A stretch of DNA of 64,000 nt from JBFAPK01 sp040676675 (GCF_040676675.1 NZ_JBFAPK010000040.1:1-64000), one strand, 5' to 3'; positions 42,087-50,554 are shown, numbered from the stretch's first letter. Notes: generated by a model from the sequence alone, not told the origin. Made by a program: numbers and translations.

Positions 42087-42970
42087 GCGCGGAGCCGGTC
42101 CACCAGCAGCCGCGCGGCCTGCCCGATCGCGGCGTCCACGTCGGGCCGCCGGCTGCCCCAGCCGCCCGTGGTGAAGACCGCCATCGCGTACCGCCGCCCG
42201 TCGGGGAACGCGGCCACCCCGATCTCGTTGCGCACCCCGAGGATCGTGCCGGACTTCGCGGCCACCGCCACCTCGTCACCGAAGCCGGCGGCGAGCCGGT
42301 GCCAGGAGAGTTGCCGGCCCATCAGCTCCCGTACGTGCCGGCACGCCTGCGCCGGACCGGCCTCGTCGCGCCAGATCAGCGACAGCAGCCGGGTCATGTC
42401 GCGGGGCGTGGCGGAGTTGGTCCGGGCCGGGTCCAGCACGGCCAGCCGGGCGAGCCGCTCCGGCCCCAGGGTCGGGAAGAGCTTGGCGAACTCGGCGGCG
42501 TCGGCGGCCCCCACGTCGGCGAACATCGACTCGACCGACTGGCGGGGCCCGCCCCCGATGCGGGTCCGCACCAGCCCCAGCTCGGCGACGAGATCCTGCA
42601 CGGTCTCCAGCCCGACCCGGCGCAGCAGCAGGTCGGCGGCGGTGTTGTCGCTCATCGAGAGGGCGAAGAGCGCCAGGTCGCGCCAGCTGATGTCGACCTC
42701 GTCGAAGCAGCCCGCCGTGCCGACCCCGCCGAGCCGGTCGGCGGCGCGGACCCGGGTCCGCTCGGCCGGGTCGAGCTGACCGGCCGCGGCCTGGCGGGCG
42801 TACTCGACGACCAGCAGGACCTTGAAGACCGAGGCGAGCACCACCGGCTCGTCCGCGCCGAGGCCCAGTTCGGCCCCGGCGTCGTCGACGTCCCGTACGT
42901 GCACGTGCCCGGTCACGCCGGCCGCCGCGAACCGGGCCGCGACCTCGTCGAGTTCGGCTGCCACCCGCAC
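42083..42970 (-). CDS. Class A beta-lactamase-like serine hydrolase, no signal peptide
   Basis: 295 residues from GTG 42968-42970 (GTG 42964 also possible). Beta-lactamase/PBP fold motifs: SVFK (catalytic Ser and Lys), SDN in ALSMSDNTAAD, and KSG in VAVAAKSGT. An Omega-loop-like E-x-x-x-N is not clear, and no signal peptide or Tat motif precedes the domain, so it is probably a cytosolic serine hydrolase rather than a secreted penicillinase. It sits 59 bases downstream of the PEP-mutase-like gene in the same direction. Confidence 0.8.
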   Translation of the reverse strand: MRVAAELDEVAARFAAAGVTGHVHVRDVDDAGAELGLGADEPVVLASVFKVLLVVEYARQAAAGQLDPAERTRVRAADRLGGVGTAGCFDEVDISWRDLALFALSMSDNTAADLLLRRVGLETVQDLVAELGLVRTRIGGGPRQSVESMFADVGAADAAEFAKLFPTLGPERLARLAVLDPARTNSATPRDMTRLLSLIWRDEAGPAQACRHVRELMGRQLSWHRLAAGFGDEVAVAAKSGTILGVRNEIGVAAFPDGRRYAMAVFTTGGWGSRRPDVDAAIGQAARLLVDRLRA

Positions 42971-43029
42971 CCCCGTTCCCCGTTCGGCCCCCGATTGTCC
43001 CGCCGGGGAGGAACGGTGCCGGCGGCGGG

Positions 43030-43869
43030 TCAGCGCCGCAGCAGCCCGTTCAGCTCGGGGTAGTCCAGGGCGTCGGTGAGCGAGTCGTACGTGCCCGCGC
43101 CGAACGCCTCCTGGGCGGCGCGCCGGGCCACCGCGTACGCCGCCTGGGCGACCGCGGAGCCGAGGCTCACCCGGGCGACGCCGAGGTCGGCGAGGACCCG
43201 TACCGGCGGGGCGCCCGGGCCGGCCATCACGTTGACCGGCGCGGAGATCTCCTTGACCAGCGTGCCGATGGTCTCCGGGTCGACGACCCCCGGCACGAAG
43301 ATGCCGTCGGCGCCCGCCGCCAGGTACGCCCCGGCGCGCTCCAGCGTCTCGGTCAGGTCGGCGCCGCCGCCGAGGTACGTGTCGATGCGCGCGTTGAGGA
43401 AGAGCGGCACGCCGGTGGCGTCGGCGGCGGCGCGGGCGGCGGCGATGCGGGCGCACTGGTCGGCGACCTCGCGCAGCGGCGCGCTCCCGCCGTGCCAGGC
43501 GTCCTCCAGGTTGACGCCGACCGCTCCGGCGGCCAGCACGGCGCGGATGGTCTCGGCGACGTCGTCGGGGGTCGCGCCGTAGCCGGACTCGATGTCGGCG
43601 CTGACCGGTACCGTCACCGCGTCGGCCACCCGCCGCACCAGCGCCACCGCGGCGTCCCGGTCGAGGGTGTCGCCGTCGGGCGTACCGAGGCTCCAGGCGA
43701 CCCCGGCGCTGGTGGTGGCGACCGCGCGGGCCCCCGCGGCGGCGACGATGCCGGCGCTGGCCGCGTCCCAGGCGTTGACGAGGACCAGCGGCTGGTCACC
43801 GGTGTGCAGCGTACGGAAGAGCGTGGCCTGGGCCACCTGCTCGGTGGCGGTGATTGCGTGGTTGGTCAT
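43030..43869 (-). CDS. Isocitrate lyase/PEP mutase superfamily protein
   Basis: 279 residues. The TIM-barrel signatures VLVNAWDAASAGIVAAAGARAVATTSAGVAWSLG, VSADIESGYGATPDDVAETIRAVLAAGAVGVNLED (metal-binding Asp/Glu) and FLNARIDTYL are clear. The usual catalytic Cys loop of isocitrate lyases (KKCGH) is absent, so it belongs to the oxaloacetate hydrolase/2-methylisocitrate-lyase-like group. It may cleave or rearrange a C-C or C-P bond in a small acid; the substrate is unknown. Divergent from the MBL gene. Confidence 0.85.
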   Translation of the reverse strand: MTNHAITATEQVAQATLFRTLHTGDQPLVLVNAWDAASAGIVAAAGARAVATTSAGVAWSLGTPDGDTLDRDAAVALVRRVADAVTVPVSADIESGYGATPDDVAETIRAVLAAGAVGVNLEDAWHGGSAPLREVADQCARIAAARAAADATGVPLFLNARIDTYLGGGADLTETLERAGAYLAAGADGIFVPGVVDPETIGTLVKEISAPVNVMAGPGAPPVRVLADLGVARVSLGSAVAQAAYAVARRAAQEAFGAGTYDSLTDALDYPELNGLLRR

Positions 43870-43939
43870 GACAGCAGTCTGGTCCGGCCCGCACGCCGGC
43901 CGTACTGTTTTAGTCCCAGCCGAATCCAGGGGGTTGCCG

Positions 43940-44668
43940 ATGCCGGAATTGCGACACCTCGCCGGTCGGGTCTGGCTCTATCCGTACGACCCGGACCCCG
44001 GCAACGTCCAGGGCGGTGTGGCCGTCATCGCCCGGGACGGGGGCAGCGTGCTGGTCGACGCCGGCAACAGTCCGGACGCCGCCCGTCGGGTGGCGGCGGC
44101 GATCGAGATGGCGGGACTGCCGGCGCCCCGGCAACTGGTCTACACCCACCACCACTGGGACCATGTCTGGGGCGCCTGCGCCTGGCCGGATGTGGAGATC
44201 ATCGGACATCGGGCGGGCGCCCGGATCCTGGCGGCGGAGGCCCGCCGGCCGTGGAGTCATCGGTACCTGCGGGAACAGGTCGAGGCCGAACCGCGACTCG
44301 GGCCGAGCTTCCGGGCCCGGGCCTGGGCGATGCCCTCCTGGGAGGGCTTCCGGGTGCTGCCGCCGCACACCGAGTTCGCCGACGTGCTGACCCTGCCGGG
44401 CGGGATCGAGGTACGCCACGTCGGCGGCGGGCACGCCGAGGATTCGGCGGTCGTGGCCGTACCGGACGAGGGGGTGCTCCTGGTCGGGGACAGCTTCTAC
44501 CCGCCGCCGCTGCACCTGCGTGAACCCGACGACGGCTACGACCTACCGCTGCTGCGCCGGCTGCTGGACGAGATGCCGTCCGGTCCGTACGACTGGTACG
44601 TGGACAGCCACGGCGAGCCGCAGCGGGCCGACACGCTCCGGGAACTCCTGGCGCGTCCGAGCGCCTGA
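43940..44668 (+). CDS. MBL-fold metallo-hydrolase
   Basis: 242 residues. THHHWDHVWG carries the H-x-H-x-D-H metal motif (usual first Asp/His spacing kept), and further ligands come from GGGHAEDSAVV (His), VGDSF (Asp) and DSHGEP (His). Metallo-beta-lactamase fold with two metal ions, likely a cytosolic hydrolase. The N-terminus is short and lacks a signal. Six bases separate its stop from that of the convergent DUF4331 gene. Confidence 0.85.
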   Translation: MPELRHLAGRVWLYPYDPDPGNVQGGVAVIARDGGSVLVDAGNSPDAARRVAAAIEMAGLPAPRQLVYTHHHWDHVWGACAWPDVEIIGHRAGARILAAEARRPWSHRYLREQVEAEPRLGPSFRARAWAMPSWEGFRVLPPHTEFADVLTLPGGIEVRHVGGGHAEDSAVVAVPDEGVLLVGDSFYPPPLHLREPDDGYDLPLLRRLLDEMPSGPYDWYVDSHGEPQRADTLRELLARPSA

Positions 44669-44674
44669 TCAGGG

Positions 44675-45664
44675 TCACGACCTGCGGTTGGGCGGGCCGA
44701 GGTAGGGGAAGTTCGGCAGCATGTCGCCGTGCGGCTGGAGCCCGGTCGGCGGGATCTTGCCGTTGCTGAGCCACGCGAAGCGGTAGCTGAAGACGTCGTC
44801 GACGAGCGCCCGGCCGTTCGGATAGGCGGCGGGCTTGCTCCGGTCGTAGCGGAGGAGGTCGGGCAGGCACTGCATGGCGGTCTTCTTCGCCTCCTCCGGC
44901 GAGTAGCCGCCCTGCTCCAGCAGTTGGGACCACGGGCCGAGGTAGTTGGCCACGTCGTCGACGGGCTGCCGGGAGTTGTACCGGTTCTTCTCGCCGTCCG
45001 GGTTGATGAACGGGTTGATGGTCGGGTTCCCGCCCCGGTCCATCTGCTCCAGTACGCCGTCGCGGCGCCGGCTGATCGAGGCCCACACCCCGATGGTCGG
45101 GCCGCCGAGCAGGTCGGCGGGGACCTCCAGCGCGATGGAGTCGACGTCGTTGCCGGCGAAGTCGTCGTTCCCGGTCCATTTCATCCCGTGCAGGGCGCCC
45201 TCGACGTCGGCGAAGAACGGGTCGCTGCGCAGCCCGGCGAAGAGCCGGATCGGCCCGGGGTCGTCGATGAGGACGGGGTCGACCGTGCCGTCGAAGCTGA
45301 CCGGGAAGGAGTCGGCGATCACCTGGCCGGCGGGCTCGGGCTGGCGGGCGTCGGCCCCGGTGGCGTACCAGGCGGTACCCGTCTGGCGGCCGTTGGCGTA
45401 CTCGGAGAACGTGAACGTGAACGCGATGTCGGCGAGCGCGTCGCCGTCGGTGTCGATGTTGATCCGGAAGACCGCGCCGGGACAGAATTCCGGGCCGGTG
45501 GTGGCCGGCGGTACCGGCGGCGGGGCGACGGTCGGGTTGGCATCGATGATCAGTACGGTCCTGCCGGGGTCCTCGGTCGAGGTGAAGGCGTACAGGTCGG
45601 TGAGTTCGAGGCGGCGGTCGTCGCCGGGAAATCCCAGGTTGTCAGCGCTGAAGTGGTTGGACAT
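44675..45664 (-). CDS. DUF4331 family protein
   Basis: 329 residues, ATG 45664 preceded by AAGGAG. N-terminal MSNHFSADNLGFPGDDRRLELTDLYAFTS matches DUF4331, followed by VLIIDANPTVAPP, FRINIDTDGDALADIAFTFTFS, FAGLRSDPFFADVEG, FAGNDVDSIALEVPADLLG and TINPFINPDGEKNRYN. Many relatives are secreted and occur with sugar- or metal-related genes; this one shows no signal peptide. Function is unknown. Confidence 0.8.
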   Translation of the reverse strand: MSNHFSADNLGFPGDDRRLELTDLYAFTSTEDPGRTVLIIDANPTVAPPPVPPATTGPEFCPGAVFRINIDTDGDALADIAFTFTFSEYANGRQTGTAWYATGADARQPEPAGQVIADSFPVSFDGTVDPVLIDDPGPIRLFAGLRSDPFFADVEGALHGMKWTGNDDFAGNDVDSIALEVPADLLGGPTIGVWASISRRRDGVLEQMDRGGNPTINPFINPDGEKNRYNSRQPVDDVANYLGPWSQLLEQGGYSPEEAKKTAMQCLPDLLRYDRSKPAAYPNGRALVDDVFSYRFAWLSNGKIPPTGLQPHGDMLPNFPYLGPPNRRS

Positions 45665-45938
45665 GGTGGCTCCTTGACGGTCAAGGGGCGGAATGTCGGT
45701 CGCGCGGAGGGCGTCCGGCAGCGCCGTGTCGCCGCTGGGCGCGGCTGTTCGGCCTGGTCACGACGGCACGCTAGCGAGATTTCGGGCGGCCCGCGGGACG
45801 ATTCACGGACTCGCGCCCGAGCGGGTGACGGAGGTGGCTCCGGTAGGGCCTCCATCCGGGTTCTGGCCGCGGCGATGCCTGGGCACTCGGTTCATGTCGT
45901 TGCCGCTTACACACGTACCGTGTGCAAAGCTGTGCGTG

Positions 45939-46474
45939 TGTCGACTCACGCAGCTACGCGGGCTGGCCTCATCGGTGTGGGCTACGAGGGCCAGGAGATC
46001 GGCCGCTTCGTCGCCCAACTGTGCGCGATGGGCGTCTCGCGGCTAGTCGACGTCCGGCTCACGCCCATATCGCGGAAGCGCGGGTTCAGCAAGACGGCCC
46101 TCGCCCAGGCGCTCGCAGACGCCGGCATCGTCTACGAGCACCGCCGCGAATTGGGGAATCCCAAGGCGAACCGGCCCGGGTTCACGGGGCCACCGGAGAA
46201 GCTGGCGGAGGCTCGCGCGGCATACGCCACGCTGCTCGCGCGCGTAGAGGCGGCGGAGGCACTCGACGCCGTGGTCGATGCCGGCCGACGAGAACTTGTC
46301 GCCCTGTTGTGCTTCGAGGCAGATCAGCGGAGTTGTCACCGAGAGGTCGTCTTGCAGGCGGCGCAGGAGCGCTTCGGGGCGGGCCCTTCCTCGCTGGGAC
46401 CGAAAAAGCTTGGCTGTGTCGCGCGCACTTTCCAGCCCTTCCGCTGCTGCCACTCCTGCCGGCCTTGGCGGTAA
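45939..46474 (+). CDS. DUF488 domain protein
   Basis: About 178 residues from GTG 45939 (GTG 45933 also in frame). GLIGVGYEGQEIGRFVAQLCAMGVSRLVDVRLTPISRKRGFSKTALAQALADAGIVYEHRRELGNP... and LVALLCFEADQRSCHREVVLQAA fit DUF488, a small alpha/beta family with conserved Arg and Cys residues often seen on mobile DNA. Base composition is lower in GC than the flanking genes and the following 260 bases are AT-richer still. CACACG-TAC-CGTGTG (about 45910-45924) just upstream is a small inverted repeat. Confidence 0.75.
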
Positions 46475-46734
46475 CGCGATTCGGGCCGAAGTGGTTACGG
46501 GTGGTTGCTGGGCAAGTCTCGCGATCAGCTCGACATCTGAACACTGTCCGTTTGGGCGTGATGACTGTCGGTTGGCCGACCGATCTGAGTGGTCGGATGT
46601 GCGAAAGGACACGAATCTGGCATTTTTAGGGGCGAATGTTTCATTCCCTGAAGCGCTGTGCGTCTTGGACGAAGTTCCCGTGTTGGCGGGCAGGAATCGC
46701 TCGAACTTTGTCCGGGGGCTGGCTCGGTTCCGGG
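46475..46734. other. AT-richer intergenic stretch
   Basis: 260 bases between the DUF488 and TetR genes, visibly lower in GC than neighbours. I see short repeats (GAATG-TTT-CATTC near 46630) but no convincing gene, promoter or RNA. With the DUF488 gene it looks like one foreign-composition segment. Confidence 0.4.
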
Positions 46735-47310
46735 TCAGGCGTGGCGGCGCAGGCCGTCCAGGGCCACGCCGAGGACGCGTTCGCGCTGGCTGGGCTCGAC
46801 GAACTGGGTACCGGTGACGCCGCTGACCAGTCGCAGCACGTCGTCGAAGGTGACGTCGGTGCGTACCGCGCCGGCCTCCTGCGCGCGGCTCAGCAGCGGC
46901 TCGCCGGCGGCGTACATGGCGGTGCGGCAGCTGCGGAACATCTCCGAGTCGCGGTTGAGCGCCTCGTAGATGGCGCGCTTGGTGGCGCTGTAGCCGACGA
47001 AGCGGTGCAGCCAGCCGGCGAGCGCCTCCCACGGGGGAAGTTCGGCCAGGTCCTCGGCGGAGCGGCAGAGCGCCTCCACCTCGTCGACGTAGACGCTCTC
47101 GAAGAGGTCCTGGCGGGTGGGGAAGTGGCGGTAGAGCGTACCGATGCCGACGCCAGCCCGGCGGGCGATGTCCTCCAGCGACGCGTCCGTGCCGTTCTCG
47201 GCGAAGGCGTCGCGGGCCGCCGCGATCAGCTTCTCGTAGTTGCGCCGGGCGTCGACGCGCTTGGGCCGCCGCGAAAAGACCTCCGGCGCCTGGTCCGCGC
47301 TCGTCGTCAT
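46735..47310 (-). CDS. TetR family transcriptional regulator
   Basis: 191 residues. N-terminal TetR HTH (RRNYEKLIAAARDAFAENGTDASLEDIARRAGVGIGTLYRHFPTRQDLFESVYVDEVEAL) and a helical ligand-binding half (SATKRAIYEALNRDSEMFRSCRTAMYAAGEPLLSRAQEAGAVRTDV). Its upstream region has direct repeats (GAGGCTCCCGGCGTGACC twice at 47348-47384) and the palindrome at 47420. No nearby target gene is obvious; self-regulation is likely. Confidence 0.88.
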   Translation of the reverse strand: MTTSADQAPEVFSRRPKRVDARRNYEKLIAAARDAFAENGTDASLEDIARRAGVGIGTLYRHFPTRQDLFESVYVDEVEALCRSAEDLAELPPWEALAGWLHRFVGYSATKRAIYEALNRDSEMFRSCRTAMYAAGEPLLSRAQEAGAVRTDVTFDDVLRLVSGVTGTQFVEPSQRERVLGVALDGLRRHA

Positions 47311-47419
47311 GGCGCGTCTCCCCTCACTCCGCTTCCGGCGTCACCGGGAGGCTCCCGGCGTGACCGCGAGGCTCCCGGCGTGACCACTGGTCGCTAATGA
47401 CTGTATCCGCCCTCTTTCC

Positions 47420-47433
47420 GGAGGGTATCCTCC
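47420..47433. promoter_or_regulatory. Putative TetR operator
   Basis: GGAGG-GTAT-CCTCC, 110 bases before the TetR ATG and just after the ECF-linked membrane gene's end. A GGATACAG on the minus strand could supply the -10. Assignment to the adjacent TetR gene is a guess from location. Confidence 0.4.
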
Positions 47434-47480
47434 AGCTTACCTCGCTGCTCCGGCGCCGGTGGCAACGTGGCGGAGCCGGG

Positions 47481-47936
47481 TCAGGAGAGCCGGCTCAACC
47501 GCGCCTTGCGACGCAGGAGGGCCGACCTCGCGCGCCGGGCGTGGCGCAGGTTGACGACGGCCAGTACGCCCAGGGTGAGCACGACGACGACCAGTGCCGG
47601 CTCAAGCCTGTGCCGCAGGGTGGTGATGACCAGTGCCCCGGCGGTGAAGAGCAGCCACGCGCCCAGCCCGAGCCAGCCGGCGACCACGCGATCCTGGGCG
47701 TACAGCGGCGCCCGGCGGGTCAGCGCCCAGCCGCCGAACACGGCCCAGCACAGCCCGATCGCCACCAGCACCGCGAACGCCACCTCCGTGCGCGGCGGCA
47801 ATCCCGGCTCGGTCAGCCAGAGCAGTCCGACCAGGCCGCTCCCGGCCAGTCCGGTGAGGGTCAGCGTCACGTAGCCGACCCGTCGCCGCAGCGACAACGG
47901 CGCGTCGAGCCGCTCGAGTACGTCTTCCGGCGTCAT
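47481..47936 (-). CDS. Membrane protein co-translated with ECF sigma factor
   Basis: 151 residues; ATG 47934-47936 overlaps the sigma-factor stop by four bases. A short cytoplasmic start (MTPEDVLERLDAPLSLRRRVGY) is followed by four hydrophobic segments and a basic tail (RHARRARSALLRRKARLSRLS). There is no anti-sigma zinc motif. The coupling suggests it senses a membrane state and controls the sigma factor, but that is inference. Confidence 0.65.
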   Translation of the reverse strand: MTPEDVLERLDAPLSLRRRVGYVTLTLTGLAGSGLVGLLWLTEPGLPPRTEVAFAVLVAIGLCWAVFGGWALTRRAPLYAQDRVVAGWLGLGAWLLFTAGALVITTLRHRLEPALVVVVLTLGVLAVVNLRHARRARSALLRRKARLSRLS

Positions 47937-48451
47937 CCTTCGTACCCCTTTCGCACCAGTTCGTCGCGCAACAATCCGCGCGCCCGGTTGAGCCGCGACT
48001 TCACGGTGCCGACCGGAACGGCGCAGATCTGTGCGCACGCGTCCAGCGGCAGGTCTTCGAGATAGAAGAGCATCAGCACTTCCCGTTCCCGTGCCGGGAG
48101 CGCCGCCAGCGCGACCCCCAGCGTCTCCCGGTCGACGACCGCCTCCGCCTCGTCCCCGCCGGGTACGTCGTCGACCAGCTCCGGTTCCGGACGCGCGTAC
48201 GCGTCCCGAAGTCGGTTCATCACGGCCCGGCGGGCGACGGTGAACAGCCACGGGGCGAACCGGTCCGGCTGCCGGAGTCCGGGCAGCCCCTTGAAGACGG
48301 CCAGCCAGACCTCCTGCACCACGTCGTCGTCGGGGCCGGCGAGCATTCGCCCGACGTATCGCTCGACCGCCCCGTGCCAGGTCCGGACCAGCTCGGCGAA
48401 CGCCTCCCGCTCGCCCAACTGGCAGCGAACCACCAGCAACTCATCGCTCAT
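47933..48451 (-). CDS. ECF-type RNA polymerase sigma factor
   Basis: 172 residues; GGAGG lies upstream of ATG 48449-48451. Region 2 (AFAELVRTWHGAVERYVGRMLAGPDDDVVQEVWLAVFKGLPGLRQPDRFAPWLFTVARRAVMNRLRD) and region 4 (ALAALPAREREVLMLFYLEDLPLDACAQICAVPVGTVKSRLNRARGLLRDELV) are typical ECF. Divergent from the PadR module. Probably responds to an envelope or small-molecule signal via the downstream membrane protein. Confidence 0.92.
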   Translation of the reverse strand: MSDELLVVRCQLGEREAFAELVRTWHGAVERYVGRMLAGPDDDVVQEVWLAVFKGLPGLRQPDRFAPWLFTVARRAVMNRLRDAYARPEPELVDDVPGGDEAEAVVDRETLGVALAALPAREREVLMLFYLEDLPLDACAQICAVPVGTVKSRLNRARGLLRDELVRKGYEG

Positions 48452-48581
48452 CTGCCCTCCTTCGCATGTTCAGTCGCCGCGCATGCCCTGGAGGTTCATC
48501 CGCGCGCCGGGCCGGGGCGCCGGACGGGTGCGCGGACCCGTCCGGGCGGGGAGGGTGGGGTAACTCGTTCTCTAGCTAGGG

Positions 48582-48598
48582 CTTGGTAGAGTACGACC
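48582..48598 (+). promoter_or_regulatory. -10 region of a leaderless PadR transcript
   Basis: TAGAGT about seven bases before ATG 48599 is a good -10 with no ribosome site after it, indicating leaderless translation. CTCTAGCTAGGG just upstream contains the small palindrome CTAGCTAG, a possible PadR operator. Confidence 0.45.
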
Positions 48599-48931
48599 AT
48601 GTCCGCACCACGGATGACCCTACCCACGCAGTTGGTCCTGCGTACGCTGCTGGAGCGCCCGACCCACGAGTTCTACGGCCTGGAGATCTGCTCGGCCGCC
48701 GGGCTGGCCAGCGGCACGATCCACCCGATCCTGGCGAGGCTGGAACGGCTCGGCTGGCTGCGGTCCCGGTGGGAGGAGCTGGACCCGCACGAGGCGGGGC
48801 GTCCCCGCCGTCGCTACTACAGCCTCACGGCCGACGGGGCCGAGCAGGCCCGCGTCGCGCTGGCGCGGGCGCACACCACGGCCCGTACGCTCGGCGCACT
48901 GCGACCCGATCTCGCCGGGGGGAACGCGTGA
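48599..48931 (+). CDS. PadR-like transcriptional regulator (short form)
   Basis: 110 residues, just the winged helix plus dimerisation helix: LPTQLVLRTLLERPTHEFYGLEICSAAGLASGTIHPILARLERLGWLRSRWEELDPHEAGRPRRRYYSLTADGAEQARVAL. It lacks the long C-terminal helices of the PadR protein at 16968. Its stop overlaps the next gene's GTG start (GTGA). Confidence 0.88.
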   Translation: MSAPRMTLPTQLVLRTLLERPTHEFYGLEICSAAGLASGTIHPILARLERLGWLRSRWEELDPHEAGRPRRRYYSLTADGAEQARVALARAHTTARTLGALRPDLAGGNA

Positions 48932-49569
48932 CCGCCCCGGGCCGCGAGCCCTCGTCCGCCCCGCGCCCGCCGCGTGGCGACGCGGCTGCCGACCCGTTGC
49001 GGAACGACGCCGTGAACAGCGAGCAGGTGCTGGTCCGGGTCCTGACCGCCCTGGAGACGGCGAGCGCCCGTGGCGTCCCGCTGCCCCGCCGGGTGCCGTC
49101 CGGCCCCCTGCCGCGCCGCGTTCCCGGGGGCTACTCGCTGCCGCGACGGTCCGGGTTCGAGGGACCGCCGCTGACGCCCGTCCGCAACCCCGTCGCCATC
49201 GGCGAGAACGCCGCCGGCTACCTGCGGGGCTGGCGGCTCGGGCGGGCCGCCCTGCGGGTCCACGGACCCGGTCGGCTGGCGGCCGAGGGCGTGGTGGGCA
49301 CCGCCCCGCCGGCGGCGCCGCCCCGCGAGATCTGGCGGCGTCGGAGCGCCGTACGCATCCGGTCGGCGGCGACGCGCCTGGTCGGCCTGGTGGTACGGAT
49401 CCTGCCCGAGGCGGAGCAGCCACGGTACAGCGAGGAGTTCCGGGCCGAGCTGAGCGGCCTGACCGGGCGGCACCAGTTGGCCTACGCCGCCCGGCTGCTG
49501 CTCTCGGCCCCGGCGCTGCGCCGGAGCCTCCGCGAGGAACTGCGCGGCGACGCGACGAGGACGAGGTGA
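48928..49569 (+). CDS. Hypothetical protein coupled to short PadR
   Basis: 213 residues from GTG 48928. The first 120 residues are Pro/Arg/Gly-rich with repeats (PLPRRVP three times), probably disordered. The C-terminal 80 residues (ATRLVGLVVRILPEAEQPRYSEEFRAELSGLTGRHQLAYAARLLLSAPALRRSLREEL) look ordered and match a motif seen after PadR genes in Micromonosporaceae, where it is taken as a membrane-proximal or scaffolding domain. No enzyme motif is visible. Function unknown. Confidence 0.7.
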   Translation: MTAPGREPSSAPRPPRGDAAADPLRNDAVNSEQVLVRVLTALETASARGVPLPRRVPSGPLPRRVPGGYSLPRRSGFEGPPLTPVRNPVAIGENAAGYLRGWRLGRAALRVHGPGRLAAEGVVGTAPPAAPPREIWRRRSAVRIRSAATRLVGLVVRILPEAEQPRYSEEFRAELSGLTGRHQLAYAARLLLSAPALRRSLREELRGDATRTR

Positions 49570-49572
49570 GCC

Positions 49573-49803
49573 GTGTCGGCGAGCAGGGTCGGGGCGGCCC
49601 TCGTCGGCGGTGGCGGCGTGGTCTCGGCCCTCGCCACGGTCGGCTGGCCCGCGCTGGTGCTGATGGCGGCGATGACCGTGACGGCCGTCGTCGCGATGTG
49701 CTGGGTGCTCAACGACCGCGACCGGCCCAGGCGGCTGGCTCTGCTCATCGCCGCGTGGCGGGGCCAGCGCCCCGGGTCGACCGGCGGGCGGCGCGCGCGG
49801 TAG
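49573..49803 (+). CDS. Small membrane protein of the PadR module
   Basis: 76 residues from GTG 49573, three bases after the previous stop. One or two hydrophobic stretches (GGGGVVSALATVGWPALVLMAAMTVTAVVAMCWVL) precede a basic tail (NDRDRPRRLALLIAAWRGQR). Together with the two preceding genes it forms a compact, translationally coupled unit of unknown function. Confidence 0.65.
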   Translation: MSASRVGAALVGGGGVVSALATVGWPALVLMAAMTVTAVVAMCWVLNDRDRPRRLALLIAAWRGQRPGSTGGRRAR

Positions 49804-49828
49804 ACCGGTGCCCGCCGGCCGTCCCGGC

Positions 49829-50554
49829 TCAGACGAGGACCGCGCCGCCGTCCACGAGGATCGCGGTACCGGTCGCCATCGGCTGCTCCATCGCGTAGAC
49901 GTACGAGAGCGCGACGTCCGCCGGCTCGCCCACCCGGCGTACCGGCAGCCCGGCGGCGATGCCCTCGTACATCGCCTCGGCCTGGTCGGCCGGCATGCCC
50001 GCCCAGAGCGGGCTGCGGGTGACCCCGGGGACCACCACGTTGACCCGGATCGGCGCGAGTTCGAGCGCCAGCTCCCGGGCCAGCGCCTCCATCGCCCCGC
50101 AGAGGCTGGCCGGTGCCGCCCAGCCGGGCCCCGGGCGCCGGCCCGCGTTGCCGCCGGTCAGGACGATCGACCCGGTCTCGCGCAGGGCGTTGGCGATGGT
50201 CACCGCCCGGATCACGGCGAGCGCGCCGAAGTACCGGGTCTCCCAGAAGCTCTTCGCGACCTCGGTGGTGAGGTCCGGGAGCATGGTGAGCTGCAGCGGT
50301 TCCCCGGCGGTGTAGACCAGGTGGTCGATCGGGCCCGCCTGCGCGACCAGCCGCTCGACCGACTCGGGGTTGCCGAGGTCGACGGTGGTGCCCTCCGCGA
50401 CGTTGGGCAGGCTGTCCAGCGCCCGGTCGACGCTGGTGTTGCTGCGGGAGGCGACGATCGGGGTGGCTCCGCGCGCGGCGACGGCCTGGGCGACCGCGAG
50501 GCCGAGTCCGGAGGTACCGCCGACGATGAGGACACGGGCGTCCTGGAGTGTCAT
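49829..50554 (-). CDS. SDR-fold protein lacking the canonical YxxxK catalytic motif
   Basis: 241 residues. The cofactor-binding start LIVGGTSGLGLAVAQAVA and the DLGNPESVERLVAQAG, HLVYTAG and RVNVVVPG motifs are standard SDR. At the active site the usual Ser-(n)-Tyr-xxx-Lys is replaced: the segment reads TGGNAGRRP...APASLCGAMEALARELALELAP, with Pro and Cys where Tyr and Lys belong. It may bind NAD(P)H without classical catalysis or belong to a divergent subgroup. It is divergent from a LysR gene that probably regulates it. Confidence 0.85.
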   Translation of the reverse strand: MTLQDARVLIVGGTSGLGLAVAQAVAARGATPIVASRSNTSVDRALDSLPNVAEGTTVDLGNPESVERLVAQAGPIDHLVYTAGEPLQLTMLPDLTTEVAKSFWETRYFGALAVIRAVTIANALRETGSIVLTGGNAGRRPGPGWAAPASLCGAMEALARELALELAPIRVNVVVPGVTRSPLWAGMPADQAEAMYEGIAAGLPVRRVGEPADVALSYVYAMEQPMATGTAILVDGGAVLV

